From: Euglena gracilis
Taxonomy: Eukaryota > Euglenida > Euglenophyceae > Euglenales
Reading direction: 5' to 3'
Assembly (NCBI GenBank): GCA_039621445.1
Contig: CP154957.1
Location: forward strand, 5,140,504-5,204,503
DNA length: 64,000 nt
Of this stretch, positions 41,713 to 51,343 are shown in pieces; within the stretch, counting starts at the first letter, position 1, and every line of letters starts with the position of its first letter. The position numbers and the translations under genes are program-made. The notes below the pieces were generated by a model. The model did not search any database. It saw only the letters and a program-made list of their open reading frames with translations, and was not told the origin of the DNA.

Positions 41713-41883
41713 GGCGTCGCACCTCCGCGTGCATTTGCCCCGCCACATGGAGCTGGGTCCCAGACCATCAGTCCCCGGGCTTTTAATACAAATGCGCCAG
41801 GGAAGAGTGCGGAAGTCACATTGCAGAAGGGTTCCCCGCGGGCGACTTCACCTCCCCCGGTCACAATAACAGCAAGAACCTTG
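41713..41883 (+). CDS. Exon, Pro/Ser-rich, 57 codons
   Basis: Acceptor CGTGTTTCACCAG, donor ACCTTG/GTGTGC, phase 0-0. Reads GVAPPRAFAPPHGAGSQTIS and later RATSPPPVTITARTL. GC-rich third positions. Taken as part of the large gene that ends in ARM repeats. Confidence 0.6.
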
Positions 41884-41973
41884 GTGTGCTATTGTTTGTT
41901 GCGGTGTGTTTTTTGTCTTGTAGGACCTGGCCATGTAGGGTGGGTTATTACATTTTTTATTGCTGTTCTGCAG

Positions 41974-42022
41974 ATGTTTGATACAGCAAATGTTCTTGCA
42001 TTGTCAAACCAGAAAGAAAAAG
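41974..42022 (+). CDS. Exon candidate
   Basis: Acceptor TTGCTGTTCTGCAG, phase 0 reads MFDTANVLALSNQKEK. A repeat E fragment (CCAGCAGCCTTTTTCC) follows at once, so the 3' boundary is unclear. Confidence 0.4.
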
Positions 42023-42071
42023 ATGCCAGCCAGCCAGCAGCCTTTTTCCAACCAGCAGCCTTTTTTTCCAG

Positions 42072-42127
42072 CCCCGGACCCCCCTCGCCCCATCAACGTT
42101 AGCATCCGTTACCCTTCGGGCGGCCAG
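42072..42127 (+). CDS. Exon candidate ending at family B element
   Basis: Acceptor CCTTTTTTTCCAG. Reads PDPPRPINVSIRYPSGGQ and ends at CAG/GCATTC, where the donor dinucleotide GC belongs to the 5' end of the family B element. Phase 0 joins 42,561. Confidence 0.45.
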
Positions 42128-42553
42128 GCATTCTTATTTTTTAAAAAAGCAAAAATTTCCAAAAAATTAAGATTCTTTAAGGCTTTTTTAAAAAAGGGTT
42201 TTAAAGGGTTTTTTTCAGGCATTTTAAATATTTTAAGACTTTTTAAGGCGTCTGTTTTCCAAGGGCCCAAGAGCCATCCGGGCATCGAACCAATGTCAGT
42301 CAAGGTCAAAATTGAAAAAGTTCAAAAACACATTTTTTCGAGTTTTGGATGGATAGACAACGTTCCAGTGATGCCAGAAATCATTTTCTCCCAGAGTTGG
42401 CTTGTTTTCGCCGATATTTTGCAACTTCTTTTTTGCTCAAAAATCGGAAATTTTTTCGAAGTTCGAAATTCGAAAAAAATTCGAAAAAACTTTCCAGAAC
42501 GGATTTTTAGGGGTTTTAATGTTTTTTTTTAAGGCGCCTGAAAAAAATGCCTG
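42125..42553 (+). mobile_element. Family B element, complete
   Basis: Ends CAGGCATTCTTATTTTTT and AAAAAAATGCCTG are inverted repeats. Internal GGGCATCGAACCAATG, GGATGGATAGACAACGTTCC, GATGCCAGAAATCATT, TTTTGCAACTTC. No target duplication visible. The acceptor GTTCCAG lies 7 nt past the end. Confidence 0.75.
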
Positions 42554-42560
42554 GTTCCAG

Positions 42561-42635
42561 GTGAATTCAAACTTTTCTGGTTGCCAATATCATCTTCGAC
42601 TTCCTTCACTGTTGTCACAAACCACTTGTTTTTAA
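42561..42635 (+). CDS. Exon candidate after family B element
   Basis: Acceptor CTGGTTCCAG; phase 0 reads VNSNFSGCQYHLRLPSLLSQ, with TAA at 42,633. A donor before the stop (CTGTT/GTCACA) is possible. Only moderate coding signal. Confidence 0.3.
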   Translation: MNSNFSGCQYHLRLPSLLSQTTCF

Positions 42636-42829
42636 CGAAAATTTTGCTCCTGGATCTTGTTTCCTACGATTATTTTGGTCGCCATGTAGGGATTTCATAT
42701 TTTCAAGTGATGCCATATGCAACCGCAATATAATGCAACTGCAACAGGCCATCAAGAAACAAAATAATGGTCTCTGGGCAACTAAAAATCCACAGGAATA
42801 ATGGGTAAAATTTCTTGAAGGTTTCTCGG

Positions 42830-42970
42830 TGAAAACAAGTCGACATCGGGGAAAAAAATCCAAGCGTCCTTGGACCATCACTGAACCAGACAAAACTTGA
42901 AAACATGTGCCTTTTTTTTCGTTTTCGGCCTCGTTTGAGTCCTGGTCCAGCCCTTAGCTGGCCCTTCTTG
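42830..42970 (-). mobile_element. Family A element, partial, inverted
   Basis: Complement of the core: AAGTCGACATCGGGG, GTCCTTGGACCATCACTG, GAGTCCTGGTCCAGCCC. Confidence 0.55.
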
Positions 42971-43222
42971 GGCCTGGAGAAAGAGAATTCCCAACCCTCA
43001 TTCGAAGATTCCCATCATCCCCGCCTGAATCGCACAACTTTCAAATTGGGGTCCGTTTAATGGAATGAGTTGAGACAGCAGAGTTTTTGTTTCCTGTCGT
43101 TAAGGACGGTTCTATTACGATTGAGGTGGCATGGATGACGATCGGGATGACAACGGCCACCACAGATCCACCCTGCTGCTTTTGTCTCCCGAGACCTTGT
43201 GACCTGCCCCACCTCTCCGCAG

Positions 43223-43311
43223 GAAACGTTTCGCGACAAGAAAACGACCTCGCCGCGGGCAGCGACCCCCACCTATGGCCTGTCCCCCCGCATGCGCCTC
43301 ACTCCAATCAG
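43223..43311 (+). CDS. Exon, Thr/Pro/Arg-rich
   Basis: Acceptor CACCTCTCCGCAG. Reads ETFRDKKTTSPRAATPTYGL then SPRMRLTPI; the donor is GC (AATCAG/GCTCTT), leaving two bases that match 43,729. Another frame is open too. Confidence 0.5.
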
Positions 43312-43439
43312 GCTCTTTTTTTTGAGGAAGGAACCCCCCTTAGTTGTACAAGACTTCTTGTCTGTTTTTGGCCAGCGCTAACTTCGCTTCTGGCCCAGTT
43401 TTCTGTGTGGTGAGTGGGGTTGAAGGCACCCTCCCCCCT

Positions 43440-43735
43440 GGCCGGGGGGATCTGTGCTTTGGGCAGGCAGAGGGGGTGGGGCACTTTCGACCCCACCCCG
43501 GGGTTGGATTTCGGGGTGGGTGGTGGTATGGCACTCCCCCCTGGGTGCCGAAGGTGCCAGGACCTGAAAATGGCACCATTTTCCAGGCCACTTTGAAGGA
43601 AATTCCCAAGGGAACTTTGCCTGGGTGAGCAGGCACCGGGGCCCAAAACCGACCCCCCACAGGGTGTGCCTGCTATGGGCAGGCACCCCGTAGCTCAATG
43701 CACCCCCCCCTTGGGGGTGGGTAAAAAGAAGCCTG
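43440..43735. repeat. Dispersed repeat F, copy 3
   Basis: GGGCAGGCAGAGGGGGTGGGG, CACTTTCGACCCC, TTTCGGGGTGGG, TGCCTGCTATGGGCAGGCAC, ending AAAAAGAAGCCTGAC. Lies immediately before the next exon. Confidence 0.6.
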
Positions 43736-43858
43736 ACTCCGATGCCGCATCGCGCCACGCCACCCCCCGCCGCCCCCCGCACCCGCAGCCCGCAGCACAC
43801 CCCGCGGTTGGGGACCCCGAGCCAGTCGCAGCGGGTCTCCCAGCGGGTCACTGCGCAG
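43729..43858 (+). CDS. Exon, Pro/Arg/Ser-rich, 43 codons
   Basis: Very GC-rich. Reads MPHRATPPPAAPRTRSPQHT then RLGTPSQSQRVSQRVTAQ. Acceptor AAAAAG is inside the end of repeat F; donor is GC (GCGCAG/GCTGCT), phase 0. Confidence 0.55.
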
Positions 43859-43899
43859 GCTGCTTTTCGAGAAAGGTCACACCTCTCTCCATGCCCCAA

Positions 43900-44150
43900 G
43901 TGGTGGAGGGGGGGTGCTGTAGGCAGGCAGAAACAAGACATTTCTGCCCCTCCCCCTGGCTTGGTAATCCCCCCCCCCCGGCGTCGGGGTCCCAAAATGG
44001 CCATTTTCAGTTTTCGAGGGAAGTTTGCCCAAAACAAAGTCGGCCATTTACCCTGGGATTGCGCCTGAGTACACTCTTGAATGCCCTGAGCAGCACTGAC
44101 AACAGAAGGCAACCCCCCCCCCCCGGGTTGGCGAGAAGAAGCCTGGCAAT
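43900..44150. repeat. Dispersed repeat F, copy 4
   Basis: GTGCTGTAGGCAGGCAG, GGGGTCCCAAAATGG, GGTTGGCGAGAAGAAGCCTGG; same order as the other F copies. Confidence 0.5.
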
Positions 44151-44329
44151 GTGTCACCCAGCAGGTCCAAGTCTGCCCCGCGGGGTGTGTCTGGTGCCTT
44201 GCCAGCCACACTGATCCATGCCACGGGGGCCATTCTGTGCAATGGTAAACCGCCCTATTCACTTTGCCTGCAGCATTTGCGGGGGGAAGTCCGGTGGCCA
44301 GGGTGGCCCTGAACTCACTCTTTGTAAAC

Positions 44330-44575
44330 CTCCCTCCCAAATAAAACCCCCCCAAATAACACACCCCCTCTTGGGGGCCGATTTCGACCGCCCAAATAAC
44401 GCCCCCCCTGTTTTGCTTTGGTTTTCCATGCAAAAATAGCACCCCCCCCAAATAACGCCCCCCCTGTTTTGCTTTGATTTTCCATGTAAAAATAGAACCC
44501 CCCCGAATAACGCCCCCCCCCCCTGGGATGCCCAAATAACACACCGGAGGGGGTGTTATTTGGGAGATTTACCAA
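44330..44575. repeat. CCCAAATAACGCCCCCC module array
   Basis: Six CCAAATAAC(A/G)C + C-run units, two of them separated by a repeated GTTTTGCTTTG.TTTTCCATG spacer, closed by an inverted GGGGGTGTTATTTGGG at 44,550-44,566. Confidence 0.75.
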
Positions 44576-44695
44576 GTGTCACCCTTTTTTATCTTTGTTG
44601 AAATGTATGCCTCCATTATGGGAATGGTATTGGTGATATGTTTGCACGATTCTGGTGGATTTGTTCTTTTTTTTAAAAAATATCATTTTTCACAG

Positions 44696-44820
44696 GGGGA
44701 AGTCATTGGGACAGAGGTTTTGGTTTTTGACATAAAGGACACCTCATCAAGGACCGCCTTAGGGGAATTGGATGGCAGAAGGAATAATTCTTGGTGGCGG
44801 CATCCATCATTTGGAACAAG
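44696..44820 (+). CDS. Exon, ordered, 41 codons
   Basis: Acceptor ATCATTTTTCACAG, donor GGAACAAG/GTTCTC. Phase 0 (as left by 43,858) reads GEVIGTEVLVFDIKDTSSRT then ALGELDGRRNNSWWRHPSFG. Looks like a folded beta-rich piece; no family recognised. Confidence 0.6.
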
Positions 44821-44844
44821 GTTCTCTTTTTTTTCCCGCTACAG

Positions 44845-44917
44845 AGTCCCAAAGACAGCCTGCAGACGTTCCTGCTACATACAGGCCCAAGATTTGTGCT
44901 CGTATGCTGTGCTTTTG
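44845..44917 (+). CDS. Exon, Cys/Arg-rich start
   Basis: Acceptor TTCCCGCTACAG; phase fits the two bases from 44,820. Reads VPKTACRRSCYIQ. The donor is either GC (ATACAG/GCCCAA, 44,884) or GT (CTTTTG/GTGAAT, 44,917), both phase 0. Confidence 0.5.
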
Positions 44918-45089
44918 GTGAATGTAACCTCCCATGCAGTAACTTTCTGCTATGTCCCTCTTGAACTATACACACTCACCATACACAGTCCAGGGGACAT
45001 GCGTACATATATTTTTTGTAACATATGTCCACACACATATGTGTAAAGCCACTTGCAGGTCGGTTTGTTATTTTTACATTTCTTGGAGT

Positions 45090-45470
45090 CCCACGAGTGA
45101 AGGTGCTCAACTGGGGGGGATGGGCAGGGACGAGGTATTTTGCATTCCCCCGTTTCGTCGTCCACCCCCAATAAACAACCATCCAGCTGTTGATGCTTCG
45201 CCAAAAAGTGGACGCTGGGGTGAGCCTAGTCCCTTTTTGTGTTTACTGCGACGTCTTTGTGTTTTTTTTGTGCTTGACCTTGGTGCGCACAGGATGCCAG
45301 AGAGGGGGTTGGTGTAAATGTATTTTCGCTTTTTTTCTCCAGGGGTCGGTGTTAATCTGGGAGTCAGTATAAATGTATTGCTTTTGTTTTTCCAGCGGGG
45401 TTGGTATAAATGGGGGGAGTCGGTGTAAAGGGGGTTGGTCTAAAATTGGGGGGGTTCTCTGTGTTCACGT
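45090..45470. repeat. Dispersed repeat C, copy 1
   Basis: AAGGTGCTCAACTGGGG, TCGTCCACCCCCAA, GCCAAAAAGTGGACGCT, TGTTTACTGCGAC, GGATGCCAGAGAGGGGGT, then GTATAAATG and GTGTAAA G-run units. Matches 54,495-54,830 over its whole length. Confidence 0.75.
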
Positions 45471-45898
45471 ACACCCCGCCCGGAACACTGAATGCTCAAA
45501 TAACACACGTATTCACGTTTCCTGCGAAATTCAATTGAAAGTTGAAAACTCAGAAATTTCTATCTGGCAACGCTATTCATCTCTGAAAAGTCATCCCTTG
45601 AATGGAGTCCCTTGAAGCCCTTGGACCAGTGAAATGAAACAAATGTCAAATTATGAATACGTTAAGCAAGACCGGAACAAAAAATTTTGCCAAATGAGGA
45701 GACGAAAGCAGATACCGCCCATTTGCCCCACCCAATCCCTGACTTTGGATGCCCAAATGATGTTCCCCAGGTATGTTGTGGTTTATTTTGTGATTCAGTG
45801 TTGAGTATTTTGAGGTTATCGCCCTTTTGTTTCGATTCGATTTAGTGTTCATTTCGACCTTTTTCGACCCTTTTCAACCGTTTTATCCTATCGTTCAG

Positions 45899-45964
45899 GC
45901 CCGCCAACTCGCAGCAAAAGCATATCAGACACTCAACAGCAGGCACATGTCATTGGACTGGAAG
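45899..45964 (+). CDS. Exon, helical, 22 codons
   Basis: Acceptor TTATCCTATCGTTCAG, donor GACTGGAAG/GTATAT, phase 0-0. Reads ARQLAAKAYQTLNSRHMSLD then WK. Strong signals at both ends. Confidence 0.6.
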
Positions 45965-46179
45965 GTATATCTCCCCAATTGTCTGTTTTGAGAGTGCAGG
46001 CATTTTGTCCACGTCCAAAGTCCAAACTTTTCTCAATACTGCAGTATAACTTCAACCAGAATAAACATATGGGCACACCCAAAAAGGAGTAAAACCCCAA
46101 TTAGAACAGTAGCCCCCGGGGCTACTGTTCGGTCAGTCTGCGGAAAACCCGACTTCTAACTGGGTACCCTTTGTCTAAA

Positions 46180-46400
46180 GGAAAAATATTCGGCTGGCGG
46201 CTGATCCGGGGATCGAACAGGGTCCAAATTTTAAGAATTTGCAAGATGCATTTTCTCGAGTTTTGGGTGGATAGGCCATGTTCCAAGGATACCAGATATC
46301 AATTTTGCTCCCGATGTCGACCTTTTTCGTGGATATTTTTTGAGTTTTTCACCATTTTTCGGAAAATTTTTGGACAACTTTGTCGGCAGGCTTGGCCAAC
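46180..46400 (+). mobile_element. Family A element, partial
   Basis: CCGGGGATCGAACAGGGTC, GGGTGGATAGGCCATGTTCC, GGATACCAGATATC, GATGTCGACC; the ends are lost, followed by G-run modules at 46,400-46,480. Confidence 0.55.
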
Positions 46401-46531
46401 GGGGGGGGGGGATTTTTGGCAGGAAACCCGGGCTTCTACTTGGAGGGGGGTTGTTATTTAGGGGGGGGGGCTTCTAATTGGGGAGGTGGTTAACAGAAAG
46501 TCAATGGTTTTCCAACCTGCTGTGTTCTCAG

Positions 46532-46591
46532 AGAAGGCGTTTCCACATGCCAAACCGGAACACATTGCTTTCCTGACCCACTGCACCTGAG
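46532..46591 (+). CDS. Exon candidate with GC donor
   Basis: Acceptor GTGTTCTCAG; donor CCTGAG/GCAAGG is GC but otherwise matches the GC-donor consensus. One leading base, 19 codons (EGVSTCQTGTHCFPDPLH), two left, fitting 47,005. Confidence 0.4.
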
Positions 46592-46617
46592 GCAAGGCAG
46601 CATTGAAGAACCGTCCT

Positions 46618-46998
46618 GGGCATTTTTTTCCCAAAAATTTATGGCATTTTAAAGCAAAGGTATTTCAAGGCTTTTCAAGGCGCACCTTTTCTTCTTCTTC
46701 TTCTTCTTCTTCAAGGCACTATTTTCCAGAGCAGTCCAAGGGCTGTCCAGGCATTGAACCAACGTTTCTGAATTTTGCATGTGGTCCAAAATTGGGGAAA
46801 AAGTCAAAAAAGAACTTTTTTTGAGTTTTGTTTGGATGGGCAATGTTCCAGCGATGTCAGACCCTTTTCCTTCCCAGAGTTGGCCTGTTTTTGCCCAGAT
46901 TTTGCGATTTCATTTTGCTCGGTTGGAGAAAACTCTCCGAATTTTTTAAGGCATTTTAAGGGGATTTTTAAGGCGCCACAAAAAAATAGTCATGCCTG
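46618..46998 (+). mobile_element. Family B element inside an intron
   Basis: GGGCATTTTTTTCCC start, ATTGAACCAACG, GTTTGGATGGGCAATGTTCC, TTTTGCGATTTC, AAGGCGCC and an ATGCCTG end. Accounts for about 380 of the 413 nt between exons 46,591 and 47,005; also holds eight TTC units (46,689-46,712). Confidence 0.7.
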
Positions 46999-47004
46999 CC
47001 CCAG

Positions 47005-47171
47005 GGGGGACTTTCATTGTGGGAGATTGGACGGCGGCGGCTCAATGATTGCACTTGGACGCGCAAAGTTTGGCTTATTCGTTGCGTTTCCCCGCCCCCT
47101 GAATGCTGAGGAAGACTGCAGTTCAATTGCACCCAGGCCCCTTGGCGTCCAGTTTTCAGAGTGGTCTGTGG
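47005..47171 (+). CDS. Exon, 55 codons
   Basis: Acceptor CATGCCTGCCCCAG, 6 nt after a family B element. Donor TGTGG/GTGAGA. Reads GRLDGGGSMIALGRAKFGLF and NAEEDCSSIAPRPLGVQF. One leftover base fits 47,502. Confidence 0.6.
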
Positions 47172-47501
47172 GTGAGAGATTAATTTCAATTACGGAACCC
47201 CTTTGGCCAAGGGGCTGGTAAAGCGGGGCTTGAAGGCCGTCGTAAAACGTTTCTTTTTGGGTTTGTTGTGCACCACGACCTGCACACATGAGTTTGCATC
47301 AAGGCAGTCCTTGGGTGGAATAAAAACTATGTTCAAAAACTATGGGTTTGAATGTGGGTTGTCATAATCCAGAAATGTTTTGTATGACATTATTTGGACA
47401 CGACAACTCGTTTACTTCTGAGATCAAACAAACCCCTGTCAAAGCTGGTTGAAGGGAAAAGTATTTTGGCAATTTTGTACAAGCACTTATCCATCTTCCA
47501 G

Positions 47502-47645
47502 GCCTTTCTACTCGAAGGTCTTTGGGCCATGAGTTCGCCTTGGAGGATCATCACGGGAAGGCAGACCATCCTCCTGAAGAGCAGGGTCAGGCAAAGCATG
47601 TCCTCTGGAGCTCTCTGGGGAACGTGCACCACACATACGTCCAAG
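47502..47645 (+). CDS. Exon, His-rich acidic, 47 codons
   Basis: Acceptor CTTATCCATCTTCCAG, donor GTCCAAG/GTGTGC. Reads GHEFALEDHHGKADHPPEEQ then GQAKHVLWSSLGNVHHTYVQ. The frame stays open to a TGA at 47,749. One leftover base fits 48,739. Confidence 0.6.
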
Positions 47646-48149
47646 GTGTGCCCCATCCCAGCGGAAAGGAACACATCTTCGTTCTGGTGGGCGTGAGCAG
47701 CACGAACCTCTGTGTCAACGCCGCCCAGCTAGTGTGGACCTGCATTTGAAAGTTGCAGATTTCATTGCTGCAAGGTGCCCTCTGCATCAAGAAGCAGCCA
47801 TTGATTGTTGTAGACTCCTTTTTGGGGGGTGGGGGCCCTGGGATCAGAAACTCGACAGACCTTGGGATGGCATTGAACCAGGAAAAGGAAATCTTTTTGG
47901 AGGTGGTAAATGATGGCTGTGGGAGTGTTTCCCTTGCGTTTTTTTCCCTTCATTATTGTTGCAGATATAAGCTCAGATTGACTTGTGCATGCCTTCGAGG
48001 AAGGGCAACACCTGCAATCATAAGCAGTCAGTTGTAACAGTCTTTGCAACCCTGATCGTGTCAAAATCCTCAACCTTTGTTTTTTTAAAATTTTCCCAAG
48101 ATTGGGTAAAACCCAAAATCAATGTATGGTTGGTAAACCATGGGTGTCT

Positions 48150-48370
48150 GCCACCACGTGGCACCCTGAAAGCATTGCACACATGCGCACAGCTGCCAGT
48201 ATGCTCGCATACCAGCAGCGTCCCCCTCCCCCACATATGGCCTCCAGGGTACCGCGGCACTGGGCCGCCGACACAGCTGCCGGCGTCGCGCAGCGGCCCA
48301 TACCTGCATCGGGACCCCACCCCCACCACAACCACGGCTGCAGCTTTCCAGCGCCCCACCGCCCCCCTTA
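48150..48370 (+). CDS. Possible exon, Pro/His/Ala-rich
   Basis: GC-rich stretch open in two frames (one with MRTAASMLAYQQRPPPP, one with GYRGTGPPTQLPASRSG). No splice boundary is clear and the phase chain 47,645 to 48,739 does not need it. Confidence 0.3.
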
Positions 48371-48738
48371 AACACCGCGGGGTGTGATCTTTGCCGCTGA
48401 ATGCCATCCTGTGGTGGGCTCAGTTACGGTACTTGTTTCCCCCGGCCCATCGACCAGGCTCCCACAACCCCTGACCAAGGGGGGTGGTCACGCGCCCCCT
48501 GACCTGCAACCCCAGAGTGGCCGGGAAATAGGGGTGGTCAGTGTGCAAGGGAGGTGCGTGGGAAATTCTTGATGAGTTGCCGCTACTGTTGATTCAATCC
48601 ATTTGTGAACTGTCGAATATCAATTCTGCCGATGCCCGGGAAGCGTTTGGTGGGTACCCCCCAGTGGATGCCTGCTCCTCCCAGGTCAGAATATTCCCAG
48701 CATTTACTAAGGGATAATCAACCCTATTTTTTCTGCAG

Positions 48739-48826
48739 AAGGGACCACTGGGCCGGTCAGGTCAATCAGGAAAAATTTGAACAGAAGGATCAACCCTGAA
48801 GAACCCCTTCAGCTAACGGGCTCTTC
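48739..48826 (+). CDS. Exon, basic, 28 codons
   Basis: Acceptor ATTTTTTCTGCAG, donor CTCTTC/GTGAGT (consensus). Reads GTTGPVRSIRKNLNRRINPE then EPLQLTGS. Leading and trailing bases fit 47,645 and 49,577. Confidence 0.65.
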
Positions 48827-48977
48827 GTGAGTCTCGAAGCCGAGTTGAACTCAAAACAACGAGCAGCACAATACGCAAAAAAGTGTCGTTCTCGGGTTTG
48901 TGGGGATGGGCGATGTTCTGCGGGATAGAACTCCTGTTTTTCGGCTTCCTTGGAAGGGCTTCTGCAAGGAGGTTCGT

Positions 48978-49263
48978 CAGGGACGGGATTCTTTTTGTTT
49001 TCGTTGCCCCTTGAGGACCGCCCTCAGGCCAAAGGCCAGCCAAGGGCTGGACTGGGGCTTGAACGGAAAATTCAGGTCGAAAATCTCTTTTTTTTGACGT
49101 TCTTGGAGGGATGGGCAATGGTCCAAGGATGCCGGAATCACTTTTTTCCCGGAAGTCGACCCGTTATTGCCAAAATACGTGTTATTGTTCCCTGTGGATT
49201 ATGCATTAAATGTGCTGGGATAACGGATTTTTTTCCTTTTGTTTTGCTTGTCGGACCGCCCTG
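48978..49263 (+). mobile_element. Family A element
   Basis: CAGGGACGGGATTC, AAAGGCCAGCCAAGGGC, GGGGCTTGAACGG, GGGATGGGCAATGGTCC, GTCGACCCG, GGACCGCCCTG end. Confidence 0.65.
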
Positions 49264-49576
49264 CACTTCTGTGGATGCTTTTCTTTTGAGTTTCTGAAAG
49301 ACCCCATGACAGCGAGAGACAAAGCAGAGAGTTTCTGTGGCGGTTCTGCTTCTCAAGTTTTCGATTCCCCCTGTTCAAAATGTTTGCAAATGGATCAAAT
49401 AAAATTTCATCAGCACAGCGCGTTTACCTTCCAGTGAGAATTATCAAGGTGAATCCCTGGCGGAATGCTTTTTTGTCATTGTATTTTTGTCACTGCGCAA
49501 AGCTGAAACAACCTTGATTGCATCTTCATCATGACATGTTGTTGCCGTAGTTTTGTGCATTTGCATACATCCGCAG

Positions 49577-49642
49577 CGATCGCTGTCCGCCACCGTGGGG
49601 AACTCCACCACCACGCCGCGGACTTACCGTTCCCCACGCCAA
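49577..49642 (+). CDS. Exon candidate, Pro-rich
   Basis: Acceptor ATACATCCGCAG. The phase set by 48,826 reads DRCPPPWGTPPPRRGLTVPH with donor GCCAA/GTGGAC. Two other frames are open (one Ser/Thr/Pro-rich, RSLSATVGNSTTTPRTYR), so the frame is uncertain. Confidence 0.45.
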
Positions 49643-50595
49643 GTGGACACCCCAACGTTGAAGGAGAAGTCCACCCACCATGCCGTTCATTCGCCCCATC
49701 CAGGGCCCCACCTCCACACGAAAGAAAGCACCTGCCTTGGGAATCGTTTTAAATGAAGAAGGTGCTTGCCTTGGAAGTATTTTTTTTCAGTGTTGTTTTT
49801 ATAATGTATACAGGACCCTTGTGATACGGCCGGACTAGGTGCTTGTGAATATGCCGATGTTTGAAAGCCACGTGATTCACCCTTTGAATGCAGCAGCACA
49901 GTTCACATTAATGGGACACTATCTCTTCGTTGGGCATATGTGTATTGGGCGGTGAGGCTGCTGCTCAATTTCCGTGGAAAGGAGGTGATGCTGCTTAACC
50001 TGGGCTGACCTCTCCCCCCCAAATTTAGGCAACCCGTTGCTTAAATTTGGGGTTCACTGGATGGGCCGAAGGGTTGCTTAAATTTGAACCAAGAGGTCAA
50101 CAAAAAACCTGTTTTCCAGTGAAGCAAGGAGGTGGCATATTTTTTTCTGGAATTTTCGTGGCTTAGAACCCAAAGAAATGTGCAATAATTGTAAATTTGG
50201 ATGGTGGTTTTATTGTTGATGATTCTTTGGATTCGAGAGTTTCCCCAACTTATTTTCAGGGTTGCTCAATTTGGTTCCCAGGGAGGGGGTGGCTCCCAAC
50301 CCTGACCCTATTCCTCCATCAATAATCCAAAATTTCTCCCCGACCTCCCTAATCCAACCCCATGGCCCCCCGGGGGGGGGGGGTATGTAGTGGGACCTGC
50401 CATTTTGGTTTCGGACATTCGGCCCCCGGGTTGCTTGTATTTCGGGCTTGCTTATATTTGGAATTCGCTGATTTCGGCCGTTTTTTTTTTGTGCCACTTT
50501 GACAAAAACTCCTTCACATCATCCACTCCAGCGTTGCTGATATCTGGGGCTCTCCACCGATGTGTCCCCTGGCACTGAGGGACGGGGCCCTGCAG

Positions 50596-50719
50596 CCATA
50601 GTGACGTCCATGCCCTCCACAGCTCCGCCCTCATCGCAACCCCCGCCAGCAGCCAACCCGCCACTCCCAACTACATGCCGGACCAGTACAGCATCCCCCC
50701 GGCGGCCTACGCCGGCCAG
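50596..50719 (+). CDS. Exon, Ala/Pro/Ser-rich, 41 codons
   Basis: Acceptor GGGGCCCTGCAG. Reads ALIATPASSQPATPNYMPDQ then YSIPPAAYAGQ. Ends at CAG/GCATTA, exactly at the 5' end of a family B element. GC-rich third positions. Confidence 0.6.
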
Positions 50720-51181
50720 GCATTATTTACGGCGCAAATTCTCAGAAACTTTTGAGGTATTTTAAGGCGGTTTTAAAGGTTTTTAAGGTTTTTTTGGGCA
50801 TCTCGAAGAATTGAAGAATTTTTAAGGCGTCTATTTTCCAAGGGCGGTCAAAGAGCCATCTGGGCATGGAACCAATCCAGGTTGAAAAGCAAAAGTTCAA
50901 AAACACATTGTTTCGAGTTTTGGGTTGATAGACAATGTTTCGGCGATGCCAGAAATCATTCTTTTTCTCCAGAGTTGGCTTGTTTTTTTTGCTGAGGTTT
51001 TGCGACTTCAGTTTTGCTCGTAATTCGAATATTTTTCCAGGACGAGTTTTTTGAAGTTTTTAAGGTTTTTAAGGCACCTTAAGAATAAGCAAAGTAAAAC
51101 AAATTATCTTAATATATAATAATAATAATAAATTAAAAATAAACAGTAATAATAATAAACCTTAAAAAAAAATAATGCCTG
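50717..51181 (+). mobile_element. Family B element inserted within a reading frame
   Basis: Perfect 12-bp TIRs CAGGCATTATTT and AAATAATGCCTG. Flanks ACGCCGGC (50,709-50,716) and ACGCCGAC (51,182-51,189) differ at one of 8 positions. Interior has GGGCATGGAACCAATCC, GGGTTGATAGACAATGTTTC, GATGCCAGAAATCATT and an AAT-rich 3' tract. Removing the element plus one octamer restores a continuous frame across the site. Confidence 0.8.
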
Positions 51182-51195
51182 ACGCCGACCCGGAG

Positions 51196-51269
51196 CCCAT
51201 TGCGGTGATGCCGAGCCGCTACAGCTTTGTGGCCTCGCGCAGCACCATCACGGCCAGCCCCTCGGCCAG
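51196..51269 (+). CDS. Exon, Ser/Arg-rich, 24 codons
   Basis: Downstream side of the family B insertion. Reads PIAVMPSRYSFVASRSTITA then SPSA; acceptor taken as CCCGGAG, donor GC (GGCCAG/GCACAG). Two leftover bases fit 52,571. The acceptor lacks a pyrimidine tract. Confidence 0.5.
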
Positions 51270-51343
51270 GCACAGCTGGCTTGCTAATGGCTGGCATGCC
51301 AAGAGGCAGGAAGCATGAAATCCGAATGATTCTCCGATCGTGA

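Noticed and set aside
43378-44544. 388-codon minus-strand open frame
   Set aside because: It spans two copies of repeat F, a C-run module array and a clear plus-strand exon (43,729-43,858). The openness comes from G/C-rich composition; no domain or start context.
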